From the NCBI GenBank assembly GCA_964536215.1, contig CAZHWT010000006.1:1-42586 (forward strand): a stretch of DNA of 42,586 bases, in the 5' to 3' direction. This document shows positions 25,002 through 33,673 of the stretch, piece by piece. Below the pieces are notes generated by a model, which was given only the letters and a program-made list of their open reading frames with translations, did no database searches and was not told where the DNA came from. Source of the stretch: CAZHWT01 sp964536215. Lineage in GTDB: Bacteria; Patescibacteriota; CAZHWT01. Position 1 is the first letter of the stretch; the number at the start of each line of letters is the position of its first letter. The position numbers and the translations under genes are program-made.

Positions 25002-25811
25002 TTATGCCTTTTCCTCTTTCTTAGCTGCCGCTTTTTTAACCGCTGGCTTTTTAGCAGCTGTCGACTTGGCTGTCGATGCAGGTTTCTCAGAAGTCTTGGT
25101 TGCAGCAGCCTTCTTAGCTACCGGCTTCTCAAGCTCAGCATTCGCTTTGCTTGCTTCCTTGCTATCTTGCTGGCTTGCGACCTTATCACCATTCAAGAAC
25201 GTTTCTTCCAAAGTCGCCAAGCTATCTTTCAAAAACACTACTGTCTGATATTTTAAAATCTCGTACGGGTGCAAGACTGATGCCATAACTACCTTAATGT
25301 CACCTAGATTGCGAGCTGCACGAATAATTGCTTCATCTTTAGATGCTGTCACCAACAAGGTCGTCCGACCGACTGGCAGAGCCGTCATTACTTCCTGTAA
25401 CTTGCTGGTCTTAACTTCCGACAAAGTCAGCGCATCTAAGATTAAGACTTGCTCAGATCGCACTTTATCACTCAGCGAAGAGAACAAAGCCGCCCGGCGC
25501 ATCTGAGTTGGCAGATCCAAATGGAGTGTCCGCGATCGTGGTCCCAAAGCTACGCCACCACCAATCCAGATAGGCGAGCGAGTCGAACCATGTCGAGCCC
25601 GACCAGTACCCTTCTGGCGCCATGGCTTGCGGCCTCCGCCTCGTACTTCAGCACGAGTCTGAGTATGAGCATTGCCCAACCGTGCGTTGGTCAAACGGAC
25701 CCGAATAGCCTGAGCAACCAGAGGAGCATTGCTAGGTCGGCCAAAAATAGCCTCATTTAAGCTCACATCCGCCACCTTCTTGCCTTGTTGGTTAAATACG
25801 TCAACTTGCAT
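25002..25811 (-). CDS. rplD: 50S ribosomal protein L4 (uL4) with long Ala/Lys tail
   Basis: The first 205 or so residues are a normal L4 (FGRPSNAPLVAQAIRV, RGGGRKPWRQKGTGRARHGSTRSPIW at about 57-82). About 55 extra residues of Ala/Lys/Pro/Ser low complexity follow, for 269 in total. In model bacteria L4 also represses the S10 operon; no matching leader was recognised here. The tail resembles that of L17 in this window. Confidence 0.96.
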   Translation of the reverse strand: MQVDVFNQQGKKVADVSLNEAIFGRPSNAPLVAQAIRVRLTNARLGNAHTQTRAEVRGGGRKPWRQKGTGRARHGSTRSPIWIGGGVALGPRSRTLHLDLPTQMRRAALFSSLSDKVRSEQVLILDALTLSEVKTSKLQEVMTALPVGRTTLLVTASKDEAIIRAARNLGDIKVVMASVLHPYEILKYQTVVFLKDSLATLEETFLNGDKVASQQDSKEASKANAELEKPVAKKAAATKTSEKPASTAKSTAAKKPAVKKAAAKKEEKA

Positions 25812-25815
25812 GTAA

Positions 25816-26433
25816 TTATCCTTGCTTAATCAGCAATACCAAAGATTCATTAGCTCCAGGTACTGCTCCCTTAATAAATAGTCGGTTACCCTCTATAGAT
25901 ACAACCTGTAATCCTCGAGTAGTAATCTGACGGGCTCCCATGTGTCCAGCCATCTTCTTACCTTTCCAAACGCGTCCAGGCGAAGTTCCAGCACCAATAC
26001 TTCCCAAAGCTCGGTGACGATCGCTCTGACCGTGTGTCTTGGGGCCGCCAGCAAATCCCCACCGACGCACGCCACCTTGAAACCCTTTACCCTTGGAAAT
26101 ACCTTGAGCCTTAATAATGTCACCAGCTGCTAATACATCAGTCGCCACTATGACCTTTCCGGCCTCAACCCCTTCGAGGTCTTCGACTCTCTCTTCGCGG
26201 AATCTGCGAGGTGTGGTCTCCAAATGCTTGGTCTGACCAGCCACTGGCTTAGTGATAGCATTCTTGCGTGCTTCACCGTAACCAACTTGAACTGCGATAT
26301 AGCCATCTTTATCTGCAGTCTTAGTTCGATTCACTACAGCCGGCTCAGCCTCCAATACGGTGACTGGAATCTGGCGACCTTGCTCGTCAAACACTTGGGT
26401 CATTTCAATTTTACGTGCTAATAATTGTTTCAT
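25816..26433 (-). CDS. rplC: 50S ribosomal protein L3 (uL3)
   Basis: A 205-residue early-assembly protein reaching the peptidyl transferase centre. The start at 26433 gives MKQLLARKIEMTQVFDEQG; an in-frame GTG six codons upstream is less likely. GISKGKGFQGGVRRWGF and GSIGAGTSPGRVWKGKKMAGHMG are diagnostic. A 110-nt spacer (26452-26561) separates it from rpsJ. This spacer has no open frame of note and only a weak Shine-Dalgarno near the start. Confidence 0.97.
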   Translation of the reverse strand: MKQLLARKIEMTQVFDEQGRQIPVTVLEAEPAVVNRTKTADKDGYIAVQVGYGEARKNAITKPVAGQTKHLETTPRRFREERVEDLEGVEAGKVIVATDVLAAGDIIKAQGISKGKGFQGGVRRWGFAGGPKTHGQSDRHRALGSIGAGTSPGRVWKGKKMAGHMGARQITTRGLQVVSIEGNRLFIKGAVPGANESLVLLIKQG

Positions 26434-26561
26434 GGTTTTATCACTCTTCACAAGACGTGGGCCTGAGCCTCCTAGGTCAATAACTGTTTCCTGCTAGCGC
26501 GTGTGGCATGCGGACATATCATTGCCTGTTGGGGAAGCAAAGCCCAAATCGCGTGAATTAT

Positions 26562-26870
26562 TTACATTTTAACTTCGATGTTAACTCCCGCTGGCACGGT
26601 TAGGTGCATAAGAGAATCAATCGTCTTCGGTGTGGGTTCTAGAATATCAATCAGCCGCTTATGTGTACGCATCTCAAAAGCCTCTCGCGAGTCTTTATCG
26701 ATGTGAGGTCCACGGATAACCGTAAACTTGGCGATTTCGGTCGGCAACGGCACTGGTCCGGCAATCTTTGCCCCAGTCCGCAAGGCCGTGTCCAAAATCT
26801 CTTCAGAAGTTTGATCTAACACCTTGCTATCGTAAGATTTTAATCGTACGCGAATGCGTCCTTTAGCCAT
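26562..26870 (-). CDS. rpsJ: 30S ribosomal protein S10 (uS10)
   Basis: A 102-residue head protein that also serves as NusE in antitermination. IRVRLKSYDSKVLDQ, GPVPLPTEIAKFTVIRGPHIDKDSREAFEMR (about 39-69) and HKRLIDILEP are standard. It follows tuf after an 84-nt spacer with a nested hairpin. Confidence 0.98.
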   Translation of the reverse strand: MAKGRIRVRLKSYDSKVLDQTSEEILDTALRTGAKIAGPVPLPTEIAKFTVIRGPHIDKDSREAFEMRTHKRLIDILEPTPKTIDSLMHLTVPAGVNIEVKM

Positions 26871-26900
26871 ATAATTAACCCTTATACACTATATTTAACT

Positions 26901-26949
26901 CAGATGCAACCCTGCACTAGCCCTAAAGCTACTGCAGGGAGTGTATCTG
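26901..26949 (-). promoter_or_regulatory. Nested hairpin between tuf and rpsJ
   Basis: Three stacked inverted repeats: CAGAT/ATCTG (26901-26905 with 26945-26949), CCCTGCA/TGCAGGG (26910-26916 with 26933-26939) and TAGC/GCTA (26918-26921 with 26928-26931). It lies just after the tuf stop, with no T-run. It could be a partial terminator or RNA-processing site that sets the high tuf to S10 ratio (inference). Confidence 0.6.
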
Positions 26950-26954
26950 GGTGA

Positions 26955-28154
26955 TTAAGCAATCACCTTAGTTACAACACCAGCACCAACAGTGCGGCCA
27001 CCTTCTCGGATAGCGAAGCGCAATCCATCTTCCAAAGCCACTGGAACAATCAACTTCACTTTCATAGTGATGTTATCTCCTGGCATGATCATTTCCTTAC
27101 CATCAGGTAAAGTAACTTCACCAGTCACATCAGTTGTTCGCAGATAGAACTGAGGTCGATATCCATTCAAGAATGGAGTGTGGCGTCCGCCTTCTTCCTT
27201 CTTCAGAACATACACTTCAGCTTCAAACTCAACGTGTGGCTTAATGCTACCGGTCTTAGCCAAAACTTGACCGCGCTCGATACCATCACGATCCACGCCT
27301 CGCAATAGCAATCCAACATTATCTCCAGCCTGACCTTCGTCCAAAGACTTCTTGAACATTTCAACGCCGGTTACAACCGTCTTCTTAATGGCATCACCCA
27401 TACCGACGATTTCAACTTCATCATTTACCTTAACGATACCGCGCTCAATACGACCAGTTGCTACGGTTCCGCGTCCAGAAATGGTGAACACATCTTCAAC
27501 CGGCATTAGGAACGGCTGGTCAATTGGACGCTCAGGCACTGGAATGTAGTCATCCACGTGCTGCATTAACTCAACAATAGCCTTTACATTAGGATCATTT
27601 TCGTCAATAGAACCCGCTTCCAATACTGCCAAAGCGCTTCCGCGGACAATTGGTGTATTGTCGCCATCAAAGCCCTGCTTAGACAACAGCTCACGAATTT
27701 CCATTTCGACCAAGTCTGCCAACTCAGGGTCAGATACCTGATCCATCTTGTTCATAAATACCACGATCTTTGGTACGTTCACCTGGTGAGCTAACAGAAT
27801 GTGCTCACGAGTCTGAGGCATAGGACCGTCAGCGGCAGATACTACTAAGATAGCACCATCCATCTGAGCAGCACCGGTAATCATGTTCTTAATGTAGTCG
27901 GCGTGTCCAGGAGCATCAATGTGGGCATAGTGATACTTATCGGTTTCATACTCAGTGTGTGAAATAGAAATGGTAATACCACGTGCCTTCTCTTCTGGAG
28001 CTGAGTCAATAGCATCGTATGCTTTATAATGTGCTCCACCCTTAGTCTCCAAAACCCGGGTAATTGCCGCGGTTAAGGATGTTTTACCATGGTCCACGTG
28101 ACCGATGGTTCCCACATTCTTATGTGGTTTATTTCGCTCGAATTTTTCAGCCAT
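26955..28154 (-). CDS. tuf: Elongation factor Tu
   Basis: The GTPase that delivers aminoacyl-tRNA to the ribosome, 399 residues. G1 GHVDHGKTS, the switch II DAPGHADY and NKMD are intact. The three domains end in GRTVGAGVVTKVIA. Its AAGGAGG lies 6-7 nt before the ATG, the strongest ribosome binding site in the cluster. Only one copy is in the window. Confidence 0.99.
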   Translation of the reverse strand: MAEKFERNKPHKNVGTIGHVDHGKTSLTAAITRVLETKGGAHYKAYDAIDSAPEEKARGITISISHTEYETDKYHYAHIDAPGHADYIKNMITGAAQMDGAILVVSAADGPMPQTREHILLAHQVNVPKIVVFMNKMDQVSDPELADLVEMEIRELLSKQGFDGDNTPIVRGSALAVLEAGSIDENDPNVKAIVELMQHVDDYIPVPERPIDQPFLMPVEDVFTISGRGTVATGRIERGIVKVNDEVEIVGMGDAIKKTVVTGVEMFKKSLDEGQAGDNVGLLLRGVDRDGIERGQVLAKTGSIKPHVEFEAEVYVLKKEEGGRHTPFLNGYRPQFYLRTTDVTGEVTLPDGKEMIMPGDNITMKVKLIVPVALEDGLRFAIREGGRTVGAGVVTKVIA

Positions 28155-28197
28155 ACAAACCTCCTTAAAAGTTTAATAGTTACAAATAATTTGTCGC

Positions 28198-30279
28198 TTA
28201 ATGCGCTCCTCGTTGTTCGATTAATGTTTGAGCTACGTTCTTAGGCACTTCTTGATAATGAGACGGCTCCATAGCATAGCTAGCTCGCCCTTGAGTCATG
28301 CCTCGCAACTGGGTTGCGTAACCAAACATCTCAGACAATGGCACTTGAGCATGAACCACCCGGACTCCACCTCGGCTCTCCATCTCACTTACCTGACCGC
28401 GCTTACTGTTAAGATCACCAATGACATCGCCCATAAAGTCTTCTGGCGTAGTAACTTCTACTTTCATTATTGGCTCCAGCAGCTTCGGATCAGCTTTGCG
28501 CACCCCTTCTTTAAGGGCCATGCTAGCGGCAATCTTAAAGGCTACTTCAGAAGAGTCAACTTCATGGAAGGATCCGTCATACAGTGTAACCTTTGTGTCA
28601 ACTAAAGGATAGCCGGCAATTACACCACTATCCCAAGTTTCCTGCACACCCTTCTGCACAGCCGGGAAGTACTCCCGAGGCACGGCCCCACCAGTCACTT
28701 CATTACCAAACTCGTTGCCCTCACCTGGGTTTTTTGGCTCAATCCGCAGGAAGACGTGACCATATTGACCTCGACCACCAGACTGCTTAATGTATTTACC
28801 TTCCTGCTCAACCATTTTACCAATTGACTCCCGATAAGCAACTTGGGGTGCACCTACATTTGCCTCGACGTGGAATTCCCGCTTCATCCGGTCCACCTGA
28901 ATATCCAAGTGCAACTCGCCCATACCGCCCAGCAGTGTCTGGCCAGTTTCAGGATTAGACGTAACCGTAAAGGTCGGATCTTCCTCAGATAACCGCTTCA
29001 ACGCCAAACCCATCTTCTCCTGGTCGGCTTTACTCTTCGGTTCGACTGCCACCGTAATAACCGGCTCGGAGAACTTAATCGATTCCAGCAACACATTAGT
29101 GCCTTCCGCACACAGCGTATCACCAGTGATAGTATCCTTAAGTCCCACAGCTGCGGCAATATCCCCAGCGTAGCACTCGGCAATCTCTTCCCGGTGATTA
29201 GAGTGCATCTGCAAAACACGACCAACCCGCTCTTTGGAGCCCTGAGTTGAGTTATAAATGTACGATCCCGACTTAAGCACTCCAGAATAAACACGGAAGT
29301 AGGTCAATCGACCCACAAACGGATCCGACATAATCTTAAAGGCCAAAGCCACAAACGGCGCCTCATCCTTAGGTTCAACTGGAATTTCCTTATCAGGATC
29401 TTTTGGATCGTGTCCCATTACTGATCCCACGTCCAACGGAGACGGTAGATAATCAATCACTGCGTCTAATAATAACTGCACACCCTTGTTCTTCAATGAC
29501 GACCCAGTTAATACCGGCACCAACTTGGCTTCAATAGTCGCCTGACGCAACCCCTTCTTGAGTTCGTCCAAAGTCAGCTCTTCACCATTTAAATACTTTT
29601 CCAGCAGCTCGTCATTAGATTCAGCGATCTGCTCAACCAGTATGGAATGATACTTCTCGTATTGCTCCTTCATGTCTTCTGGTACGTCAGTCTCTTCCAT
29701 TTCCACACCCTTATCGTCTTTCCAGATAGTGGTCTTGCCGTCTAAGACACGCACTACGCCAGTGAAGTCAGATTCTGTTCCAATCGGCAGCTGCAATACA
29801 GCTGGCTTAGCCTGAAGTCGCTCTTTAATAGACTCAACGCAGCGATAAAAATCAGCTCCCATTCGGTCCAGCTTATTTACAAAACAAATACGTGGCACAT
29901 GGTACTTATCAGCCTGACGCCAAACCGTCTCCGACTGAGGCTCCACACCGGCTACACCGTCAAACAACACTACCCCGCCATCAAGCACGCGCAAAGAGCG
30001 CTCCACTTCAGCCGTAAAGTCAACGTGTCCAGGGGTATCAATAATATTAATGCGAAAATCATGCCAGAAACAGGTCGTCGCTGCTGAGGTAATGGTAATA
30101 CCTCGCTCTTGCTCCTGCTCCATCCAGTCCATTACTGCAGATCCTTCGTGCGTTTCACCAATCTTATACGTTTTACCGGTGTAATACAGAATCCGTTCGG
30201 TCGTAGTCGTCTTACCCGCGTCAATGTGGGCAATAATACCAATGTTGCGAATTTTATCTAAAGTGTGTGTTCGTGCCAT
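28198..30279 (-). CDS. fusA: Elongation factor G
   Basis: The translocation GTPase, 693 residues. G1 AHIDAGKTTTTERILYYTG, DTPGHVDFTAEVERSLRVLDG (about residues 80-100), NKLDRMGADF and the domain IV segment GGRGQYGHVF are all present. It lies in the str operon order rpsL-rpsG-fusA-tuf. No clear Shine-Dalgarno site precedes the ATG. Confidence 0.99.
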   Translation of the reverse strand: MARTHTLDKIRNIGIIAHIDAGKTTTTERILYYTGKTYKIGETHEGSAVMDWMEQEQERGITITSAATTCFWHDFRINIIDTPGHVDFTAEVERSLRVLDGGVVLFDGVAGVEPQSETVWRQADKYHVPRICFVNKLDRMGADFYRCVESIKERLQAKPAVLQLPIGTESDFTGVVRVLDGKTTIWKDDKGVEMEETDVPEDMKEQYEKYHSILVEQIAESNDELLEKYLNGEELTLDELKKGLRQATIEAKLVPVLTGSSLKNKGVQLLLDAVIDYLPSPLDVGSVMGHDPKDPDKEIPVEPKDEAPFVALAFKIMSDPFVGRLTYFRVYSGVLKSGSYIYNSTQGSKERVGRVLQMHSNHREEIAECYAGDIAAAVGLKDTITGDTLCAEGTNVLLESIKFSEPVITVAVEPKSKADQEKMGLALKRLSEEDPTFTVTSNPETGQTLLGGMGELHLDIQVDRMKREFHVEANVGAPQVAYRESIGKMVEQEGKYIKQSGGRGQYGHVFLRIEPKNPGEGNEFGNEVTGGAVPREYFPAVQKGVQETWDSGVIAGYPLVDTKVTLYDGSFHEVDSSEVAFKIAASMALKEGVRKADPKLLEPIMKVEVTTPEDFMGDVIGDLNSKRGQVSEMESRGGVRVVHAQVPLSEMFGYATQLRGMTQGRASYAMEPSHYQEVPKNVAQTLIEQRGAH

Positions 30280-30309
30280 AGTTACAGTAATTCCAATACT
30301 CTTTTTCTA

Positions 30310-30335
30310 GAACCTAAAAACCTTTAACCTGAAAC
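30310..30335. repeat. Short AACC-type 7-bp array in the rpsG-fusA gap
   Basis: AGAACCT AAAAACC TTTAACC TGAAACT, a roughly in-register copy of the AACC family seen at 35072-35118 and 37750-37790. It sits inside the str operon. Confidence 0.6.
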
Positions 30336-30337
30336 TT

Positions 30338-30372
30338 ATTTTAAATACTAGTCTCAGATTAGTATTTAAAAT
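30338..30372 (-). promoter_or_regulatory. 13-bp inverted repeat across the rpsG stop codon
   Basis: ATTTTAAATACTA (30338-30350) and its exact inverse TAGTATTTAAAAT (30360-30372) flank a 9-nt loop. One arm lies in the last codons of rpsG and the stop codon (30359-30361) is at the base of the loop. It may protect or process the rpsG-fusA mRNA. Confidence 0.65.
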
Positions 30373-30829
30373 GTGAGAAGGCTCGGTTGGCGTCTGCCAT
30401 CTTCTGCATATCCTCACGTCGCTTCACGGCTCCACCAGCATTGCGTGAAGCATCCAGCAATTCAGCAGCTAACTTCTCTTTCATCGACCGGCCTGGTCGC
30501 GCTTTAGCAAATTGAATCAGCCAACGCTGAGCCAATGCCTCTTTACGGTCACCCCGAACCTCAACTGGCACCTGGTAGCTCGAACCACCAACCCGACGAG
30601 ACTTAACCTCCTGGCGAGGCGACACATTGCGCATAGCCAGTTCAAAAATCTCAATCGGACTACCGGCATCTTTTTCAGACTTTAACTCGTCCAAAGCACC
30701 GTAGACCACACCTTCAGCCACAGTCTTCTTACCACCAATCATGACTCGGTTAATAAACTTGGCAATAACCGCAGAATTATAAATTGGATCCGGCGCAATC
30801 GCGCGCTTAGGGGCTCGTTTACCACGCAT
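30359..30829 (-). CDS. rpsG: 30S ribosomal protein S7 (uS7)
   Basis: A 156-residue primary 16S rRNA binder at the mRNA exit. DPIYNSAVIAKFINRVMIGGKK, RRVGGSSYQVPVEV and the C-terminal KREDMQKMADANRAFSHFKY are standard. AAGGA lies 7 nt before the ATG. It follows rpsL by 10 nt. Confidence 0.98.
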   Translation of the reverse strand: MRGKRAPKRAIAPDPIYNSAVIAKFINRVMIGGKKTVAEGVVYGALDELKSEKDAGSPIEIFELAMRNVSPRQEVKSRRVGGSSYQVPVEVRGDRKEALAQRWLIQFAKARPGRSMKEKLAAELLDASRNAGGAVKRREDMQKMADANRAFSHFKY

Positions 30830-30839
30830 AATTAATTCC

Positions 30840-31274
30840 TTAAGAAGCCTTAGCTCCCTTTACTCCTTCAGTCCGCTTAGCGCCATAGCGAGATCGACCT
30901 TGCTTGCGGCCATCCACACCTTTGGCGTCTAAAACACCGCGGATAATATGATACTTAACACCCGGCAAATCCTTCACTCGACCACCACGCACCATCACAA
31001 TTGAGTGCTCCTGTAGGTTGTGGCCTTCACCTGGAATGTAAGCCGTTACTTCATTACGATTGCTCAGCTTAACCCTGGCTACTTTACGTAAAGCCGAGTT
31101 AGGCTTCTTAGGCGTCATGGTCTTCACAATCGTGCAGACGCCACGCTTCATCGGGTTCATGGTAGGGGCTACAATCCGCTTATGAGCATTGTAGTTACCG
31201 CGCAAACCAGTACCCTTAACTTTAGTAGCTTTTTCTTGTCGTCCTTTGCGGACCAATTGATTAACTGTTGGCAT
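30840..31274 (-). CDS. rpsL: 30S ribosomal protein S12 (uS12)
   Basis: A 144-residue decoding-centre protein and the first gene of the str operon. The start at 31274 gives MPTVNQLVRKGRQEKATK; the frame is open 20 codons upstream, but that part is leader. TPKKPNSALRKVARVKLSN (the Lys region linked to streptomycin resistance in model bacteria) and GEGHNLQEHSIVMVRGGRVKDLPGVKYHIIRG (about 81-112) are intact. The promoter is about 110 nt upstream. Confidence 0.98.
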   Translation of the reverse strand: MPTVNQLVRKGRQEKATKVKGTGLRGNYNAHKRIVAPTMNPMKRGVCTIVKTMTPKKPNSALRKVARVKLSNRNEVTAYIPGEGHNLQEHSIVMVRGGRVKDLPGVKYHIIRGVLDAKGVDGRKQGRSRYGAKRTEGVKGAKAS

Positions 31275-31393
31275 AAGATATAGCTGTTCCCCGGAAGATT
31301 TCTTCCGTAATTCTTCAAAATCTCTGACAATCAAGATTATTCATCCTGACTAAGTCAAAAATATTCGCCTTTCAGATACAGGCGACAAGGCGG

Positions 31394-31422
31394 ATTATAC
31401 TGAATATTTCCCCGAGAGTCAA
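31394..31422 (-). promoter_or_regulatory. Consensus sigma70 promoter of the str/S10 supercluster
   Basis: On the minus strand, TTGACT (31417-31422), exactly 17 nt, then TATAAT (31394-31399). The leader of about 110 nt contains two small hairpins (CGCCT...AGGCG and CGGAAGA-AA-TCTTCCG). It is the most consensus-like promoter in the window and fits a gene set that needs very high expression. Confidence 0.92.
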
Positions 31423-31459
31423 CCCCATTTCTTGACTACTTTCAATCAGCTAATAACAA

Positions 31460-31489
31460 GATACCCCGACCCAATCGTGACGGGGCATC
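31460..31489 (-). terminator. Probable terminator of the 31508 gene
   Basis: GATACCCCG (31460-31468) pairs with CGGGGCATC (31481-31489), 9 bp with one G-U. It is followed on the minus strand by TTGTTATT. It separates the upstream gene from the str promoter. Confidence 0.6.
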
Positions 31490-31507
31490 TATATCTATGC
31501 ATCGCAA

Positions 31508-32014
31508 CTAGAAAAGCTCCAACTGATGAGGTTGATCGCCATCATGAGCCTCATCTATGCTTCGAACAGAAGCTTGGATGTCTTTACCCGTCGCAACTCC
31601 AAGTGAGTCCGGCCGCAGTCGCCAGGGCAGATTTCTACACAACGCCCAAATGCGCTGCTTTCCGCCGTTAGCCGGATCGGCCCACTTTTCATTCCGCTTC
31701 ATCAGTCGATAAACCCGAGCCTTCTTGCTGGGACCCAACCAAACCAGACAACGCAACATAGCCTCCACATTGTGCGGCGCCATATACGTCGTCTCGCCAG
31801 CCAGGAACCGACTAACTGCCTCTCGCTCTTTGACTCGCAAACTTGCGAACAATTCATTCATCGAGTCTTCAGAGGTCGAATCATATCGCTCGTCAATATA
31901 CCCGACTACTACACAATGCAAACAGGCACGGTCATCCTGCCTATCTGTCCGACAGGCCTCATCCAGCCGTCGCTGTAATTGTGTTCGTAGCGAGAAAGCC
32001 GTAGTGCTCGACAT
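31508..32014 (-). CDS. Hypothetical protein
   Basis: I do not recognise this 168-residue protein. It has no signal peptide or membrane helix. The N-terminal half has two Cys close together (DRACLHCVVVGY) plus one near residue 21. The middle (VKEREAVSRFLAGETTYMAPHNVEAMLRCLVWLG, about 75-108) looks like a compact helical domain, and Arg/Trp-rich stretches follow (ALCRNLPWRLRPDSLG). It has its own near-perfect sigma70 promoter, AAGGAGAG 7 nt before the ATG and a probable terminator, so it is an autonomous unit just upstream of the str promoter. Confidence 0.7.
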   Translation of the reverse strand: MSSTTAFSLRTQLQRRLDEACRTDRQDDRACLHCVVVGYIDERYDSTSEDSMNELFASLRVKEREAVSRFLAGETTYMAPHNVEAMLRCLVWLGPSKKARVYRLMKRNEKWADPANGGKQRIWALCRNLPWRLRPDSLGVATGKDIQASVRSIDEAHDGDQPHQLELF

Positions 32015-32053
32015 TGTCTATCTCTCCTTGGTCAATCGAGCTGTTAGACGCGC

Positions 32054-32082
32054 ATTCTATAGCACAGACCCACCTCTGTCAA
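32054..32082 (-). promoter_or_regulatory. Sigma70-type promoter of the 31508 gene
   Basis: On the minus strand, a perfect TTGACA (32077-32082), 17 nt, then TAGAAT (32054-32059). A Shine-Dalgarno site follows in the leader. Confidence 0.85.
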
Positions 32083-32189
32083 AAACCAACCTTACTTCAG
32101 GCGGAAAGACAATTACTGCCTTCCCAGGATCACGAGAATAAGTCCTCAATTGCAATACGTGCCAGCTACGCAGTTCAAAAGATCAGAGT

Positions 32190-32233
32190 GTACTCATACG
32201 TGTACGTACATATGTACGTACACGTATGAGTAC
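32190..32233. repeat. Perfect 44-bp palindrome (copy 1 of ATGTACGTACACGTAT element)
   Basis: The sequence equals its own reverse complement over 44 nt, centred at 32211/32212. Each arm holds the 16-nt core ATGTACGTACACGTAT. The core recurs at 34906-34921 (+) and 37520-37535 (-). The 304-nt gap 32015-32318 that holds it has no gene on either strand beyond the promoter and hairpin listed. Confidence 0.95.
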
Positions 32234-32263
32234 CTAGACCAATCTACATCTTAAAAATCGCAC

Positions 32264-32289
32264 AGATTCTCAGTCAAGCTGAGAATGAC
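32264..32289. repeat. GAATGACA hairpin repeat, copy 1
   Basis: ATTCTCAG-TCAAG-CTGAGAAT (32266-32286) followed by GACA. It has the same 8-bp stem length and TCAAG loop as copies at 35041-35064 and 37705-37728. For the membrane-protein transcript on the minus strand it could also act as a terminator. Confidence 0.85.
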
Positions 32290-32318
32290 AAAAACAAAGC
32301 TAGCCTACGCCTGAACGG

Positions 32319-33416
32319 TTATTCTTGCTGCACCCTTCTTTCAGAAGAAAATAATGATATCTGTCTCAAAAACAAAATTAGCCAACTGAATCCAATGACA
32401 AAACTAATCAATTCAAAAGCCGTCAGACTAAAATAGCCCACATAGTAATATAACCAATATCCAGCCAACAGGCTGACTGCCACCAAATAACTGATAGTAT
32501 AAAACTCGCCACTAAACCCCTTAGCCAACCACCGGAGTAACCCAATCAACAGCACAATAATAGCAATCAAGCCAAAAGCCGACCAATTATGCAGCGTTCC
32601 ATTAAGACTATTATCTTTATAGGGAAATAGTCCCACCCCCGCTAAACACACCGCCACACCAATAAACAGCAGTTTAATAAGGCTAGCCCGGGCCATCACT
32701 GACCAATGAGTCTTATCAGTGCTAATATGCTGCTCCAACACCTTAAACACAAAAGAGGCCAAAGTTAGCATAATAATAGCCCCAAAAATAAGTGTCAGGT
32801 TAAAAATAGACGCATTACTGGAGGATTCAGACCCCAACCAACTAAAATTCCTCTGCCACCAGTCGTCATTATTATTAGTAATCATCGAAAACAACGTCCC
32901 GCCAATCAGCACAAAGGCCAATACTCCAATAATCTTGCCCGCATCCACCGTCTTGGCCAAATTTACTGCCGCGTATACACTCACCCCCACTCCCGCCGCC
33001 ACCACCAATCCCGCCGATACATAATCCAAACCCAACCCCTTAAAAGCCAGCGAAAAAACGTAGCCGACCATCAAAGCAATCACTCCCGTAATCAGCCCAT
33101 GAGCCACCGCCAGGCCAACCGTATCCCGCCATAAAGCCACCGAATCAATAAACCCCCACCGCTGTTCAGCTGATTGCGGTCTATACTCATGCCAATACAC
33201 TACTCCGTAACTCAGCAACACAGCCCCGCCAGCCAGCACTGCCACTACTGTACTAATCGAAACTGAGGCCTGCACTGGCACTAAAGCCATCTTCATCACC
33301 ATAAAAAAGCCTAACGACGCCACTCCTGTCAGAGCTGCCCACGCCAAACTCCACCGCAAGGCACTCTGTTCATTCCGTTGTAAATCCGCCCTTTGCGGCA
33401 ATTCAGGTCTATCCAT
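32319..33416 (-). CDS. Polytopic membrane protein, unknown function
   Basis: This 365-residue protein has about ten hydrophobic helices spread over its length, after a charged N-terminus (MDRPELPQRADLQRNEQ). One extracytoplasmic-looking stretch carries FPYKDNSLNGTLHNWSAFGL, which loosely recalls DUF998-type proteins; this is a weak resemblance only. Another hydrophilic loop has NNNDDWWQRNFSWLG. A transporter or sensor role cannot be decided. Its predicted transcript is leaderless (TATACT 6 nt before the ATG). Confidence 0.8.
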   Translation of the reverse strand: MDRPELPQRADLQRNEQSALRWSLAWAALTGVASLGFFMVMKMALVPVQASVSISTVVAVLAGGAVLLSYGVVYWHEYRPQSAEQRWGFIDSVALWRDTVGLAVAHGLITGVIALMVGYVFSLAFKGLGLDYVSAGLVVAAGVGVSVYAAVNLAKTVDAGKIIGVLAFVLIGGTLFSMITNNNDDWWQRNFSWLGSESSSNASIFNLTLIFGAIIMLTLASFVFKVLEQHISTDKTHWSVMARASLIKLLFIGVAVCLAGVGLFPYKDNSLNGTLHNWSAFGLIAIIVLLIGLLRWLAKGFSGEFYTISYLVAVSLLAGYWLYYYVGYFSLTAFELISFVIGFSWLILFLRQISLFSSERRVQQE

Positions 33417-33422
33417 ATCGTA

Positions 33423-33428
33423 AGTATA
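33423..33428 (-). promoter_or_regulatory. -10 box, predicted leaderless start
   Basis: TATACT on the minus strand ends 6 nt before the ATG at 33416. No Shine-Dalgarno site is present. Confidence 0.6.
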
Positions 33429-33441
33429 CCGTAGAAATCTA

Positions 33442-33560
33442 GTTCGCCTATTCGTTTATTCGTTAGCTCGTTAATTCAATGCTTCGTTTATTCAAATGAC
33501 CAATTGCTCGCATATTCGTCTACTCATCTACTCGAAGCGAGTTTATCCGTACTTCGTACT
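33442..33560. repeat. 7-bp TTCG-type array
   Basis: TTCGCCT ATTCGTT TATTCGT TAGCTCG TTAATTC and more, roughly in register for about 100 nt. This fills the gap between the membrane protein and the ycaQ-like gene. The rest to 33673 is unremarkable. Confidence 0.75.
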
Positions 33561-33673
33561 TCTAACCCCTTACTCCCGCAACCTCCGCCTACACGCCGCA
33601 GGGAAATCCACACACAGACCGCCCCGCAATAACTTTACGGGACTTGTCCCTCTCTTGCAGAATAAGCTACATA

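Noticed and set aside
32014..32229. Small peptides rich in Tyr-Val-His from the ATGTACGT elements
   Set aside because: They are translations of the palindromic DNA, without a ribosome binding site or conservation evidence.
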